Assembly (NCBI RefSeq): GCF_900099975.1
Contig: NZ_FNEI01000015.1
Location: forward strand, 35,102 to 99,101
Length of the DNA stretch: 64,000 bases
Direction: 5' to 3'
Origin: Arthrobacter cupressi
Lineage (GTDB): Bacteria; Actinomycetota; Actinomycetes; Actinomycetales; Micrococcaceae
Part shown: positions 36,230 to 44,878 of the stretch, piece by piece
Layout: each line of letters starts with the position of its first letter
Numbering within the stretch: the stretch's first letter is position 1
The notes under the pieces: model-generated
What the model was told of the DNA's origin: nothing
Seen by the model: only the letters and a program-made list of their open reading frames with translations
Database searches by the model: none
Made by a program: the position numbers and the translations under genes

Positions 36230-36931
36230 ATGTCGACGGCGACACCGGAGGGCGGCCTCCACCAGCGCATGCTGGACACCCTGGGCGAATCGATCGCATC
36301 CGGCCGCCTCGCCCCCGGGTCCCGGCTCACCCTCGAGGACCTGCAGCAGGAATACGGCGTCTCCCGCACCGTCGCCCGCGACACCATGCGCGTGCTGGAA
36401 TCGATGAACCTGGTCTACTCGCGCCGCCGGGTGGGCATCGTGGTCCAGGATCCCCGGCATTGGAACGTCTTCGACCCCAAGTTGGTGCATTGGCGGCTGC
36501 TCTCCGAACGCCGCGAAGCCCAGTACGCCTCCCTCACGGAGCTGCGCATCGCCGTCGAACCCATTGCCGCAGCAGCCGCGGCGCGCCGGGCGACGCACGC
36601 CCAGCGCGGAGAACTGGGCGCCCTGGCCGCCGAGCTGCGCCGGCTCGGCGAAGCCGGGGACCTGGAAGCCTTCCTCGCCGTGGACATCGCCTTCCACCGG
36701 CTGCTGCTGCACGCCAGCGGCAACGAGATGTTCGCCGCGATCGACGAAATGGTGGCCGAGGTCCTGACCAGCCGCACCCAGCAGGGCCTCATGCCGTTCC
36801 GGCCCGAGGAGGCGGCGCTCAAGGCACACGAGGACGTTGCCGCAGCCGTCTCGCGCGGCGACACGAACAAGGCCGAGGAAGCGATGCACCGCGTGGTGGT
36901 GGAAGTCCGGCAGGCCATGGGCCTGGACTGA
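36230..36931 (+). CDS. gntR: GntR/FadR-family regulator of gluconate genes
   Basis: A 233-residue regulator. The winged helix is at about residues 12-75 (LGESIASGRLAPGSRLTLEDLQQEYGVSRTVARDTMRVLES, abridged by position) and the FCD effector domain at about 95-220 with metal-binding Asp/His residues (AVDIAFHRLLLHASG). ATG 36230 is preferred over GTG 36203 because GGGAGGGG lies before it. It is divergent from gntK-gntP, whose induction by gluconate or 6-phosphogluconate it probably controls. Confidence 0.85.
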   Translation: MSTATPEGGLHQRMLDTLGESIASGRLAPGSRLTLEDLQQEYGVSRTVARDTMRVLESMNLVYSRRRVGIVVQDPRHWNVFDPKLVHWRLLSERREAQYASLTELRIAVEPIAAAAAARRATHAQRGELGALAAELRRLGEAGDLEAFLAVDIAFHRLLLHASGNEMFAAIDEMVAEVLTSRTQQGLMPFRPEEAALKAHEDVAAAVSRGDTNKAEEAMHRVVVEVRQAMGLD

Positions 36932-36952
36932 GGATCCCCCTCGGTTGAAACC

Positions 36953-37009
36953 CGAACGTACAGTTGGGGCCCTTAAATCGGCGATTTAGGGGCCCCAACT
37001 GTACGTTCG
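36953..37009. terminator. 28-bp near-perfect palindrome, bidirectional terminator
   Basis: Arms 36953-36980 (begins CGAACGTACAGTTGGGGCCC) and 36982-37009, one G-T pair and otherwise perfect, with one base between them. It lies between the convergent gntR and M14 carboxypeptidase genes, 21 bp and nine bp from their stops. Longest stem in the window and without a bracketed gene. Confidence 0.7.
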
Positions 37010-37018
37010 CGGGAGGTC

Positions 37019-38071
37019 TTACTCGTCTTCCTCCCCGCCGTCGCGGGAGTTCTGGGTGGCGAGGCTGTCCCAGAAGGTGGTGTCGGCGTCGGCGATGGAA
37101 CCGTCCGCAATGGCCGCCGCGGTGGAGGCCAGCGTGATGACCGTCTGCTTGATCAGGTATCCGTTGCTGCGCTGGCCCAGCGCATAGCCGCCGAGGTAGT
37201 GGTCGGACATGCCGCGCATCTCGAAGAGCAGGGTGGCGATCCCGTACTCCACGGCGATGCCGTTGCGGCTGATGGTCTCCGCGCTGCCGCCTTCGTACTT
37301 TCCGAGGTGGCCCCAGCCGGTGGAGTCGACGCTGCTGAACACCACCGAGCCGAGCTGCTTGGATTTCTGCACGACGGCGGGGTCTGCGTTCGGCGTGGTG
37401 GGGTACAGGATGGAGCCGGAGACCAGCTTCCCGTCGCGTTCGGCGCGGGTGCCCTGGTGGTGCAGATCGATCATGTAGTCGATGCGGTACTTGCGCATCA
37501 CGTTGTTGTGCAGGGCCTGGGTTTCGGGCTGGATCTTGGCCACATGGTCGCGGTTCAGGTCCACGCCCTCGGCGTTGTAGCGGGTGAGGTGGCGGTCGCC
37601 CTTGGCCACATAATCGTCCAGCGGAAAGTTCACATCGCCCATGGCCCCGTCAGCGTTCAGCATGGGGACGATCAGGATGTTCACGCCGTCCAGGATGCCA
37701 GACGAGTTCGCTGTTCCCAGGTGCTTGATGAACTGCATGGCACCCTCGGTGGTGAGCTGCTCGTTGCCGTGCTGCTGGGTCAGGTAGAGGATGGTGGGCT
37801 TGGCCGGATCCGTGACGTATTTGACCAGGTGGAGGTCCCGGCCCTTGACCGTCTTGCCGATGACCTCCAGCTCCATGGCCGGCTGGCGGGCGTCCTGGTC
37901 CTTCAGGAAGGCGACCAGCTGGTCATAGGTGGTGAGCCTGGAGGTGGTGATCTGGCCGTTGTCGCCGTAGCCGGGGCCCTCGCCCACGGCGCTTGCCAGC
38001 GGGGCCGATCCCGCCACCACCGCCAGCGCGAGGGCGCCGGAAACGGCCAGGGTCCTGAAGGTTTTTCTCAC
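37019..38071 (-). CDS. secreted M14-family zinc carboxypeptidase
   Basis: Extracellular metallopeptidase (350 aa) that trims C-terminal residues. A signal peptide (MRKTFRTLAVSGALALAVVAG... to LASA) precedes the catalytic domain. Zinc-binding HGNE (QQHGNEQL) and the later His (DLHHQGTR), and the general base Glu in LLFEMRG, can be seen. GTG 38071 is chosen because AAAGAGG lies upstream; an ATG further up has no support. Family members act on peptides or peptidoglycan; the substrate is not clear. Confidence 0.86.
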   Translation of the reverse strand: MRKTFRTLAVSGALALAVVAGSAPLASAVGEGPGYGDNGQITTSRLTTYDQLVAFLKDQDARQPAMELEVIGKTVKGRDLHLVKYVTDPAKPTILYLTQQHGNEQLTTEGAMQFIKHLGTANSSGILDGVNILIVPMLNADGAMGDVNFPLDDYVAKGDRHLTRYNAEGVDLNRDHVAKIQPETQALHNNVMRKYRIDYMIDLHHQGTRAERDGKLVSGSILYPTTPNADPAVVQKSKQLGSVVFSSVDSTGWGHLGKYEGGSAETISRNGIAVEYGIATLLFEMRGMSDHYLGGYALGQRSNGYLIKQTVITLASTAAAIADGSIADADTTFWDSLATQNSRDGGEEDE

Positions 38072-38229
38072 GGTGCGTACCTCTTTCGAGTGCGTTGAAA
38101 GCGTGCAGCCGGCCACGTCCCCCATTGCCGCCTGTGACAAACACCCAAACAAGCTGAACAGATCCTGTCAATGAACTCGACAAAACTGAACAGAACCCGC
38201 AAAGCAGGAACGACGACGGCGTTAAGACG

Positions 38230-38266
38230 CGACGGCGCCCCTCACCATTGGTGAGGGGCGCCGTCG
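38230..38266 (-). terminator. terminator after DUF3151 gene
   Basis: Eighteen-bp perfect stem CGACGGCGCCCCTCACCA (38230-38247) with 38249-38266, 11 bp after the DUF3151 stop. Confidence 0.75.
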
Positions 38267-38277
38267 TCGTACTGGCT

Positions 38278-38697
38278 TTACGCCTCGATCGCTGCCTTCG
38301 CCGCGGGATCGGAGTCGTTGAGGAACTTCTCGATCCGCTCGGGTTCATCGGCTTCGCCGATGGCTGCCGAAGCGCGTCCCAGCGCGTAGAGGGCACGCAG
38401 GAAGCCGCGGTTCGGCTCGTGCTCCCACGGGATCGGCCCGACGCCGCGCCAGCCGTTGCGCCGCAGCGAGTCCAGTCCGCGGTGGTAGCCCACCCGGGCG
38501 TACGCGTAGGACTCGATGGTGCGGCCCCCGGCCCAGGCCTCCTCGGCCAGGATTGCCCAGAGGAGCGAGGACGTGGGGTGCTTGGCCACCAGGTCCACGG
38601 CTTCCTGGCCGAGCGCGAGGTGCTGGTACACCTCGGATTCGGCGGGCAGCAGCGTGGGTTCCGGACCCAGCAGGTTCTTGCGGAATTCGTCGGACAT
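38278..38697 (-). CDS. DUF3151 family protein
   Basis: A 139-residue protein restricted largely to actinobacteria. Recognised by LLPAESEVYQHLALGQ near residues 16-31, HPTSSLLWAILAEEAW near 40-55, SYAYARVGYHRGLDSLRRNGWRG in 63-85 and the EPNRGFLRAL ending. Function unknown. It follows fbaA after three bases in the same direction, an association seen in other Micrococcales, so it is probably cotranscribed with the glycolytic gene. Confidence 0.88.
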   Translation of the reverse strand: MSDEFRKNLLGPEPTLLPAESEVYQHLALGQEAVDLVAKHPTSSLLWAILAEEAWAGGRTIESYAYARVGYHRGLDSLRRNGWRGVGPIPWEHEPNRGFLRALYALGRASAAIGEADEPERIEKFLNDSDPAAKAAIEA

Positions 38698-38700
38698 GAC

Positions 38701-39720
38701 TTAGAAGGTCTTGCCTGCCGAGCCGAGCTGGCGGGCGGATTCGACGATGCGGGCAGCCATGCCGGCCTCGGCGGAAGCACCCCAGACGCGAGGGTCGTAG
38801 GTCTTCTTGTTGCCGATCTCGCCGTCGACCTTCAGCACGCCGTCGTAGTTGGAGAACATGTGCCCGGCCACCGGGCGCGTGAAGGCGTACTGGGTGTCCG
38901 TGTCCACGTTCATCTTGATCACACCGTAGGAGACGGCGTCGGCGATCTCCTGGTCGGAGGAACCGGAACCGCCGTGGAACACCAGGTCGAAGGGGTTGTC
39001 CTTGCCGATCTTCGCACCCACCTCGGACTGGATCTGCTTGAGCAGTTCCGGGCGCAGCTTCACGCCACCGGGCTTGTACACGCCGTGCACGTTGCCGAAG
39101 GTCAGGGCCGTGATGTAGCGGCCGTTCTCGCCGGCACCCAGGGCCTCGATGGTGGCCAAAGCGTCCTCGGTGGTGGTGTAGAGCTTTTCGTTGATCTCGT
39201 TCTCCACGCCGTCCTCTTCACCGCCGACGGTGCCGATCTCGACCTCGAGGATGATCTTCGCGGCCGCGGTGCGCTCCAGCAGCTCACGGGCGATGCGCAG
39301 GTTCTCGCCCAGCGCCTCGTGGGAACCATCCCACATGTGCGAGTTGAAGATCGGGTTACGGCCGGCCTTCACTTCGGCCTCGGAAGCGGCCAGCAGGGGC
39401 AGCACGAAATCGTCCAGCTTGTCCTTCGGGCAGTGGTCCGTGTGCAGGGCGATGTTGACGTTGTAGTTCTTAGCCACCTCACGGGCGAACGCCGCGAAAC
39501 CCAGGGAACCGGCCACCATGTCCTTCACCGAGGCGCCGGACCAGTACGCCGCACCGCCGGTGGACACCTGGATGATGCCGTCCGACTCCGCCTCGGCGAA
39601 ACCGCGGATCGCCGCGTTCAGGGTCTGCGACGACGTCACGTTCACCGCCGGGAAAGCGTAACCGCCGGCCTTCGCCCGGTCGATCATCTCGGAGTAAATC
39701 TCTGGGGTTGCAATGGGCAT
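38701..39720 (-). CDS. fbaA: class II fructose-bisphosphate aldolase
   Basis: Zinc-dependent cleavage of fructose 1,6-bisphosphate to glyceraldehyde 3-phosphate and dihydroxyacetone phosphate, in glycolysis and gluconeogenesis. The 339-residue protein has HTDHCPKD (near residues 92-99), with catalytic Asp and zinc His, FNSHMWDGSHE (near 118-128), and the phosphate-binding FHGGSGSSD (near 247-255). Class II length and motifs leave little doubt. It shares its transcript with DUF3151. Confidence 0.96.
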   Translation of the reverse strand: MPIATPEIYSEMIDRAKAGGYAFPAVNVTSSQTLNAAIRGFAEAESDGIIQVSTGGAAYWSGASVKDMVAGSLGFAAFAREVAKNYNVNIALHTDHCPKDKLDDFVLPLLAASEAEVKAGRNPIFNSHMWDGSHEALGENLRIARELLERTAAAKIILEVEIGTVGGEEDGVENEINEKLYTTTEDALATIEALGAGENGRYITALTFGNVHGVYKPGGVKLRPELLKQIQSEVGAKIGKDNPFDLVFHGGSGSSDQEIADAVSYGVIKMNVDTDTQYAFTRPVAGHMFSNYDGVLKVDGEIGNKKTYDPRVWGASAEAGMAARIVESARQLGSAGKTF

Positions 39721-39882
39721 GGTGACTCCTATGCTGTGTTTTCGTCTATGGGTGTGCTGACCCTGAAACAGACCAGTTACGGCTAGGCACCATCCTAGCC
39801 AGATCCAACAACAGGGGGCGCTTCGGGTCAGGCCTCGGTAACACTGGCCCTGTTTAGCCCGGCGCTTCGCCGCCGGTTGTAC

Positions 39883-41085
39883 CTACAGCCGGTAGATGCG
39901 GCGGGCGTTCCCCGAGCCGATCATCCCGGCTACCCGGATCGCGTCCGCCTCGGACCATTCACTGCGGCGCACCCAGTCGCCAAGGACCTGCGCCATCGAG
40001 CGGCGCCAGTGGATGGCGCCGAGGAGGTGCAGTTCCGGGACCGCGTAAGCGTCGGAGGAATAGAGCTGCTTGGCGAAGGGCGCCAGCTCGAGGGCTTCGC
40101 CGACGACGTCCGCGCTGCGGGAGCCCACATGGTTCAGGCCCAGTCCGACGTCGAAATGCACGTTGCTGAACGCCTGGGCCAGGTACCCGGACTCGCGGTG
40201 GTAGGGGTAGCAGTGCAGCAGCATCACGGGGGTGTCCCGGATCCCGGCCTGGCGGAGCAGCGGCAGGAGGAGCATGGGGTTGGAGCGGTGGAGGTCCAGG
40301 TCCCGGTCGCCGTACCCCACATGAATCTGGAGCGGCAGCCGGGACTCCGCGGCGGCGTGGACGATGAAGGAGATGATCTCCGGGTCCTGAAGCCTCAGAG
40401 CGGTCCCGGAAGCGGCGGTACGGGAAGCTGCGGTACTGGAGCGTGCCGTCCAGCGGGCCACGGCCCGCTCCAGGCTGCGCCCGCCGGGCGTGGACCAGTC
40501 GACGTCGAAGCCGCATCGGTAGGCGGCGATGGTCTTGAAGCCGACGACGCCGGGGACCGCCGCTGCGAGCGCCGCCCGGAAGTCCTCGGCGAAGTCAGCC
40601 GGGGAAGCGGTGCGGGCTGCAACCTTTTCGGCCAGAAGTTCGAGCCGGAGGATTTCGGAGACGGTGGCCCCGGAGTCCCGGGCCATCGTTTCCGGCGTGG
40701 TCACGGACGAAGCGCTGAGTCCGGTGTCGACGATCCAGTGCGCCACCCCGGCCGGGGCCAGGAACAGGCGGTTGAGCTCCGTGGGCGCCAGGGCGCTGCG
40801 GGCTTCCCAGTACTCCCCGGCGCCGGCATGCGGCGGGAGGCCGAGCAGCGGAGCGCACCAGCGCCGGATGGCGAATCCCAGTTGGGAATCGAACTGCGTC
40901 ATGAAGTCCGGGATCGGTTCCGGGGACCCTTCATTGATCGCCTCTTCGAATTCCGCCCGGGTGAGGGGTTTGGTCAGGGAGCCGTGCACATGGTGGTCCA
41001 CCAGCGGCATGGCGGATACGGCTTCGGCCAGTCCCCGGGGGACCCGGTCCTCCAGCCCCGCCAGGACGTCCATCCCGGCTGACAT
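39883..41085 (-). CDS. amidohydrolase family protein, FluG N-terminal-like
   Basis: A 400-residue amidohydrolase. LVDHHVHG (residues 29-36) has the metal-binding HxH; later His residues occur at IHVGYGD and VMLLHCYPYHRE, and Asp in YSSDAYAVPE. In fungal FluG an amidohydrolase of this type is fused to a glutamine synthetase-like domain; here the two are adjacent genes whose stop and start overlap (TGATG). It probably cleaves an amide or related bond in the product or substrate of that ligase. The natural substrate is unknown. Confidence 0.8.
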   Translation of the reverse strand: MSAGMDVLAGLEDRVPRGLAEAVSAMPLVDHHVHGSLTKPLTRAEFEEAINEGSPEPIPDFMTQFDSQLGFAIRRWCAPLLGLPPHAGAGEYWEARSALAPTELNRLFLAPAGVAHWIVDTGLSASSVTTPETMARDSGATVSEILRLELLAEKVAARTASPADFAEDFRAALAAAVPGVVGFKTIAAYRCGFDVDWSTPGGRSLERAVARWTARSSTAASRTAASGTALRLQDPEIISFIVHAAAESRLPLQIHVGYGDRDLDLHRSNPMLLLPLLRQAGIRDTPVMLLHCYPYHRESGYLAQAFSNVHFDVGLGLNHVGSRSADVVGEALELAPFAKQLYSSDAYAVPELHLLGAIHWRRSMAQVLGDWVRRSEWSEADAIRVAGMIGSGNARRIYRL

Positions 41086-42437
41086 CAGGCTGACCAGGCG
41101 AAGCGAAGGGCCTGTGCGGCCTCGACGGGATCCTTGCCGGCGAATTTAGCGGCCTCGTGGCGGCGGACCGCCACCACGCCTTCCACGATGTCCGGCCCAA
41201 GAATCCTCCCGGCAAGTTGCGAAGCCTCCAGGGAGCTGAGGACGGTGGCCTGGTCCGGATCGATGGCGGTGGCGGGCCAGTCGTCGGCGTCGGCGGGATT
41301 GCCGGGCACCTCCGCCGGGAGCGGCAGTCCGGTTTCGATGCCGTGGAGTACCGAGCCCAGGAGGGCCGCCGCGGCGAGGTAGATGTTGACGCTGGGATCC
41401 ACCACTTTCAGCTCCACGTTTGCGCCGTGCGGGTTGCCGGCGCTCGCGGCGACGAAACGCACAGCGGCCTCGCGGTTCTCCAGGCCCCAGCACGCCGCGG
41501 CCCCGGACCACCGTCCGGGTTGCAGCCGATGGGCGGACAGGACCGAGCCGGCGTAGATACCGAGGAAGTCGTCCAGGCCCGCGAGCATCCCGGCGATCGC
41601 GGATCCGCCTTCCCCGGTGATGCCGTAGGGACCTGTGCCGCCGCTGAACAAGGGTGCGTTGTCCCGGCCCAGCGAGAGGTGGAGGTGCGCCCCGTTGCCG
41701 GCCCCGTCCGCCCAGGGAAGGGGCGAGAATGAGACGGCCAGGCCGTGGCGCGAGGCGACAATCCCGATGAGGATGCGAGCCAGCACGGACGCGTCCGCCA
41801 TCTCGACGGGCGTGGCGGGCGGCAGGGAAACCTCGAACTGGTCTTCGCCGTATTCGGCGTGGATCTGTTCGGGAGCCAGCCCTGCTGCTTCGAATGTTGC
41901 GGTGAGGTCCACGAGGAAGCCGCGCTGGTCCGAGAGGGCGCTCATGCCGTAGGCGGACCAGCCGGGCTTGGGCAGGTGCCCGCCGTCGCGGGTGGTGAGG
42001 ACGAACTCAAGCTCGGCGCCCATGAGTGGCGACAGTCCCTGCACCACGAGTCTGTCCACGACGCCGGCCAGGCGGCCGCGGGAGCACAGCGGAGAGGGTC
42101 TTCCGTCCTGCTCGTGGAAGGAGGCCGGCCCCCAGGCCAGGCCGTCGTCGATCTTGCGGACCCGGGCCGTATCCAGCCGGAGGCGGAGATCCCCGGTGGC
42201 CCCGATGGAGGACGTGAAGGCGATGCCGTTGTCCGCGCAGAAGACGTTCCACGATGGCGAAGCCCCCATCCCGGCCCGCTGGAAGGCCGGAAGCCGCCGG
42301 ATCGGGACCGCCTTGCAGTGGGTCCCGCCGGCGTAATCGACGGCCGTCCCCACCAGCAGCGCCACACCGTCGGATTCAAGCTGCGACATGATGCTTTCGG
42401 GGGCATCCTGCCCGGCCCCACTCGACACGGCTTCCAC
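41085..42437 (-). CDS. glutamine synthetase-like ligase, FluG C-terminal-like
   Basis: A 450-residue member of the GS superfamily, beginning at GTG 42437 with GAGGGGAACC upstream. Metal and substrate motifs include AELEFVL (near 130), EYGEDQFEVSL (near 195-205), GAHLHLSL (near 235-242) and NVELKVVDPSVNIYLA (near 330-345), where typical GS has Arg instead of Lys in ExR. Divergence from housekeeping GS and coupling with an amidohydrolase suggest gamma-glutamylation of an amine. The acceptor amine cannot be named. Confidence 0.82.
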   Translation of the reverse strand: MEAVSSGAGQDAPESIMSQLESDGVALLVGTAVDYAGGTHCKAVPIRRLPAFQRAGMGASPSWNVFCADNGIAFTSSIGATGDLRLRLDTARVRKIDDGLAWGPASFHEQDGRPSPLCSRGRLAGVVDRLVVQGLSPLMGAELEFVLTTRDGGHLPKPGWSAYGMSALSDQRGFLVDLTATFEAAGLAPEQIHAEYGEDQFEVSLPPATPVEMADASVLARILIGIVASRHGLAVSFSPLPWADGAGNGAHLHLSLGRDNAPLFSGGTGPYGITGEGGSAIAGMLAGLDDFLGIYAGSVLSAHRLQPGRWSGAAACWGLENREAAVRFVAASAGNPHGANVELKVVDPSVNIYLAAAALLGSVLHGIETGLPLPAEVPGNPADADDWPATAIDPDQATVLSSLEASQLAGRILGPDIVEGVVAVRRHEAAKFAGKDPVEAAQALRFAWSA

Positions 42438-42527
42438 AACGGTTCCCCTCGACGGTGTGCATCTGTGGGTCCATCATGCCCCCCGCGGCATCGCCGAACA
42501 TACAGGCGGGCAACAACCCGCGGGACG

Positions 42528-43208
42528 TCAGCCGGTGACGCGCTGGCCGAAGTTGTGCCGCCGGATCCAGGCGTGCATGGCGATCGCGGCGGCCGAGGCG
42601 GCGTTGATGGACCGGGTGGAGCCGTACTGTTCGATCGAGAGCGTGGCGACGGCGGCGTCGTGCACCTCGGGGGTCAGTCCCGGGCCCTCCTGGCCGAACA
42701 CCAGCACACAGTTGCGGGGCAGGTCATAGCTTTCCAGCGGCACCGAGTCCGGGAAGATGTCGATCCCGATGATGGCCAGGCCCTCCCCCTGCGCCCACGC
42801 AACGAAGTCCTGCACGGTGGGGTGGTGGCGGACGTGCTGGTAGCGGTCGGTGACCATGGCCCCGCGCCGGTTCCACCGCCGTCGTCCAATGATGTGGACT
42901 TCCTTGGCGAGGAACGCGTTGGCGGTACGCACCACGGTGCCGATGTTGAGGTCGTGCTGCCAGTTTTCGATGGCGATGTGGAAGTCGTGCCGTTTCGAAT
43001 CGAGGTCCGCGACGATCGCCTCGTGCTTCCAGTACCGGTACTTGTCCACCACGTTGCGGCGGTCGCCGTCGGCCAGCAGGTCCGGATCCCAGTGCTCACC
43101 TGCGGGCAAAGGACCTTCCCAGGGTCCGACGCCGACCTCCGCCGGGGCGGTTTTCCCGCCGTCGGGCTCTGCTGGGGCCTGGGCTTCGGAAGGTGCGTCG
43201 TCATTCAC
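42528..43208 (-). CDS. SpoU/TrmH-family RNA 2'-O-methyltransferase
   Basis: SAM-dependent methylation of ribose in tRNA or rRNA (226 aa). The SPOUT trefoil motifs are present: motif 1 NWQHDLNIGTVVRTANAF (near residues 90-107), motif 2 NCVLVFGQEGPGL (near 168-180) and motif 3 YGSTRSINAASAAAIAMHAW (near 196-215). The first 65 residues are a poorly conserved charged extension. Single gene, divergent from the HAD phosphatase; the modified nucleotide is not predictable. Confidence 0.9.
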   Translation of the reverse strand: MNDDAPSEAQAPAEPDGGKTAPAEVGVGPWEGPLPAGEHWDPDLLADGDRRNVVDKYRYWKHEAIVADLDSKRHDFHIAIENWQHDLNIGTVVRTANAFLAKEVHIIGRRRWNRRGAMVTDRYQHVRHHPTVQDFVAWAQGEGLAIIGIDIFPDSVPLESYDLPRNCVLVFGQEGPGLTPEVHDAAVATLSIEQYGSTRSINAASAAAIAMHAWIRRHNFGQRVTG

Positions 43209-43329
43209 CCCTCAACCCTAGCGGGGGTGCGGGGAGCCGATGTCGCGTAACCCGGCGGCGCCCGGTGTTTCGGCGTATCGAAAGGTGAAAGACTTGGGGT
43301 CAGAACAGCCCCAACAGCGGAGGTAAAGA

Positions 43330-44160
43330 ATGGCGAAGACAAGCGCGGCCCCCAAGTCCGGCGCGAGGTACCGCAACGGCCACGAAATCGAGTGCTGGCT
43401 GACAGACATGGACGGCGTCCTGGTCCACGAGAACCAGGCCATTCCGGGCGCGGCCGAACTGATCCAGCGCTGGGTGGACACCTCCAAGCGCTTCCTGGTG
43501 CTGACCAACAACTCGATCTTCACTCCGCGCGACCTCGCCGCCCGCCTCAGCTCCTCCGGCCTGGAGGTCCCCGAGGAAAACATCTGGACCTCGGCCCTGG
43601 CCACCGCCCAGTTCCTGAAGGACCAGGTGGAGGGTTCGGATTCCGGGAACCGTGCGTACACGATCGGCGAGGCGGGGCTGACGACGGCGCTCCACGAGGC
43701 CGGCTTCATCCTCACCGACCAGAACCCGGACTTCGTGGTGCTCGGCGAAACCCGCACCTATTCCTTCGAGGCGATCACCACGGCCGTGCGCCTGATCCTG
43801 GGCGGGGCGCGGTTCATCGCCACCAACCCGGACGCCACCGGGCCGTCCAAGGAGGGCCCGCTCCCGGCCACCGGCGCCATCGCCGCCATGATTTCCAAGG
43901 CGACGGGCCGCGAACCGTACATCGTGGGCAAGCCCAACCCCATGATGTTCCGCTCGGCCATGAACCGTATCGACGCCCACTCCGAAACCACCGCGATGAT
44001 CGGCGACCGCATGGACACCGACATCGTCGCCGGCATGGAGGCGGGCCTGCACACCGTGCTGGTGCTCAGCGGCATCACCCAGCGGGAGGAAATCGGGGCT
44101 TTCCCGTTCCGGCCGAACCAGGTCCTGACCTCGGTGGCCGAACTCAAGGACCAGATCTAG
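43330..44160 (+). CDS. HAD-IIA family phosphatase (NagD-like)
   Basis: A 276-residue HAD phosphatase. The nucleophile motif DMDGVLVHE (residues 24-32), LTNNSIFTPRDLA (motif II region), GKPNPMMF with Lys (near 200-207) and GDRMDTDIVAG (near 225-235) are all present. NagD-type enzymes hydrolyse UMP, p-nitrophenyl phosphate and sugar phosphates. It is probably cotranscribed with the tyrosine-phosphatase-like gene 12 bp downstream. GGAGGT precedes the ATG. Confidence 0.9.
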   Translation: MAKTSAAPKSGARYRNGHEIECWLTDMDGVLVHENQAIPGAAELIQRWVDTSKRFLVLTNNSIFTPRDLAARLSSSGLEVPEENIWTSALATAQFLKDQVEGSDSGNRAYTIGEAGLTTALHEAGFILTDQNPDFVVLGETRTYSFEAITTAVRLILGGARFIATNPDATGPSKEGPLPATGAIAAMISKATGREPYIVGKPNPMMFRSAMNRIDAHSETTAMIGDRMDTDIVAGMEAGLHTVLVLSGITQREEIGAFPFRPNQVLTSVAELKDQI

Positions 44161-44172
44161 GGGAGCAAGGCC

Positions 44173-44868
44173 ATGGCGGTGCTGAATCTTCGGCCCCTCC
44201 TGGGCGGCCGGCTGGTGCGGGGCAGCCAGCCCTTTGGCCTGGACGCCACCACCACGGTGGAGTTCCTGTCCGGGCACGGCATCCGCACCGTGGTGGACCT
44301 GCGCAGCGGCCGGGAACGGGACCTGCTGCCGTGGCTGCTCGTGCCGGGCAACGGCGTCGACCTCCTGGAAAACCCCTTCGACCCCGCCCCGCAGGGCCTG
44401 CCTCCGGTGGGCACGGCCGAAGAGCTCGGCGAGCTGTACCTGGACTGGGTGCGCACCGGCCCGGCCTGGGTGGCCGCGTCCCTCCGGCCCGCGGCGCACG
44501 GCCCTGCCTTCGTCCACTGTTCGCTCGGCAAGGACAGGACCGGCGTTGTCTCGGCCCTGGCCCTGCTGGCGGTAGGCACCGATCCCGAGGTAGTGGTGGC
44601 GGACTACACCGCCACCACGGCCGCCCTCCCGGAACTGCTGGCCGTCATGGCCCAGACCTGGAGCGTGGCGGTCCCCGCCCTTCCGCCGCAGGCGTTCAAC
44701 CCGGCGCTCATGCTGCTGCAGTCCCCGGAGGGGGCCATCCGGCATTTCCTGGCCGGCTTCGCACGGGAGTTCGGCGACGCCGCGGGTTACCTGCGCGACG
44801 CCGGCCTGAGCGCCGCCGAGCTCGACGCGCTGGGTACCCCTTTGGCAAGGAGTGACGCGGCCCAGTAG
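44173..44868 (+). CDS. tyrosine-protein phosphatase (PtpB/Y_phosphatase3 type)
   Basis: A 231-residue phosphatase of the MptpB-like class. The P-loop is FVHCSLGKDRTGVVSALAL near residues 115-133 (CX5R motif with catalytic Cys118 and Arg124). The N-terminus NLRPLLGGRLVRGSQPF and VVDLRSGRE are typical. These dephosphorylate phosphotyrosine, phosphoserine or phosphoinositides. It follows the HAD phosphatase in one transcript. No signal peptide. Confidence 0.87.
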   Translation: MAVLNLRPLLGGRLVRGSQPFGLDATTTVEFLSGHGIRTVVDLRSGRERDLLPWLLVPGNGVDLLENPFDPAPQGLPPVGTAEELGELYLDWVRTGPAWVAASLRPAAHGPAFVHCSLGKDRTGVVSALALLAVGTDPEVVVADYTATTAALPELLAVMAQTWSVAVPALPPQAFNPALMLLQSPEGAIRHFLAGFAREFGDAAGYLRDAGLSAAELDALGTPLARSDAAQ

Positions 44869-44878
44869 GGGTGATGCC

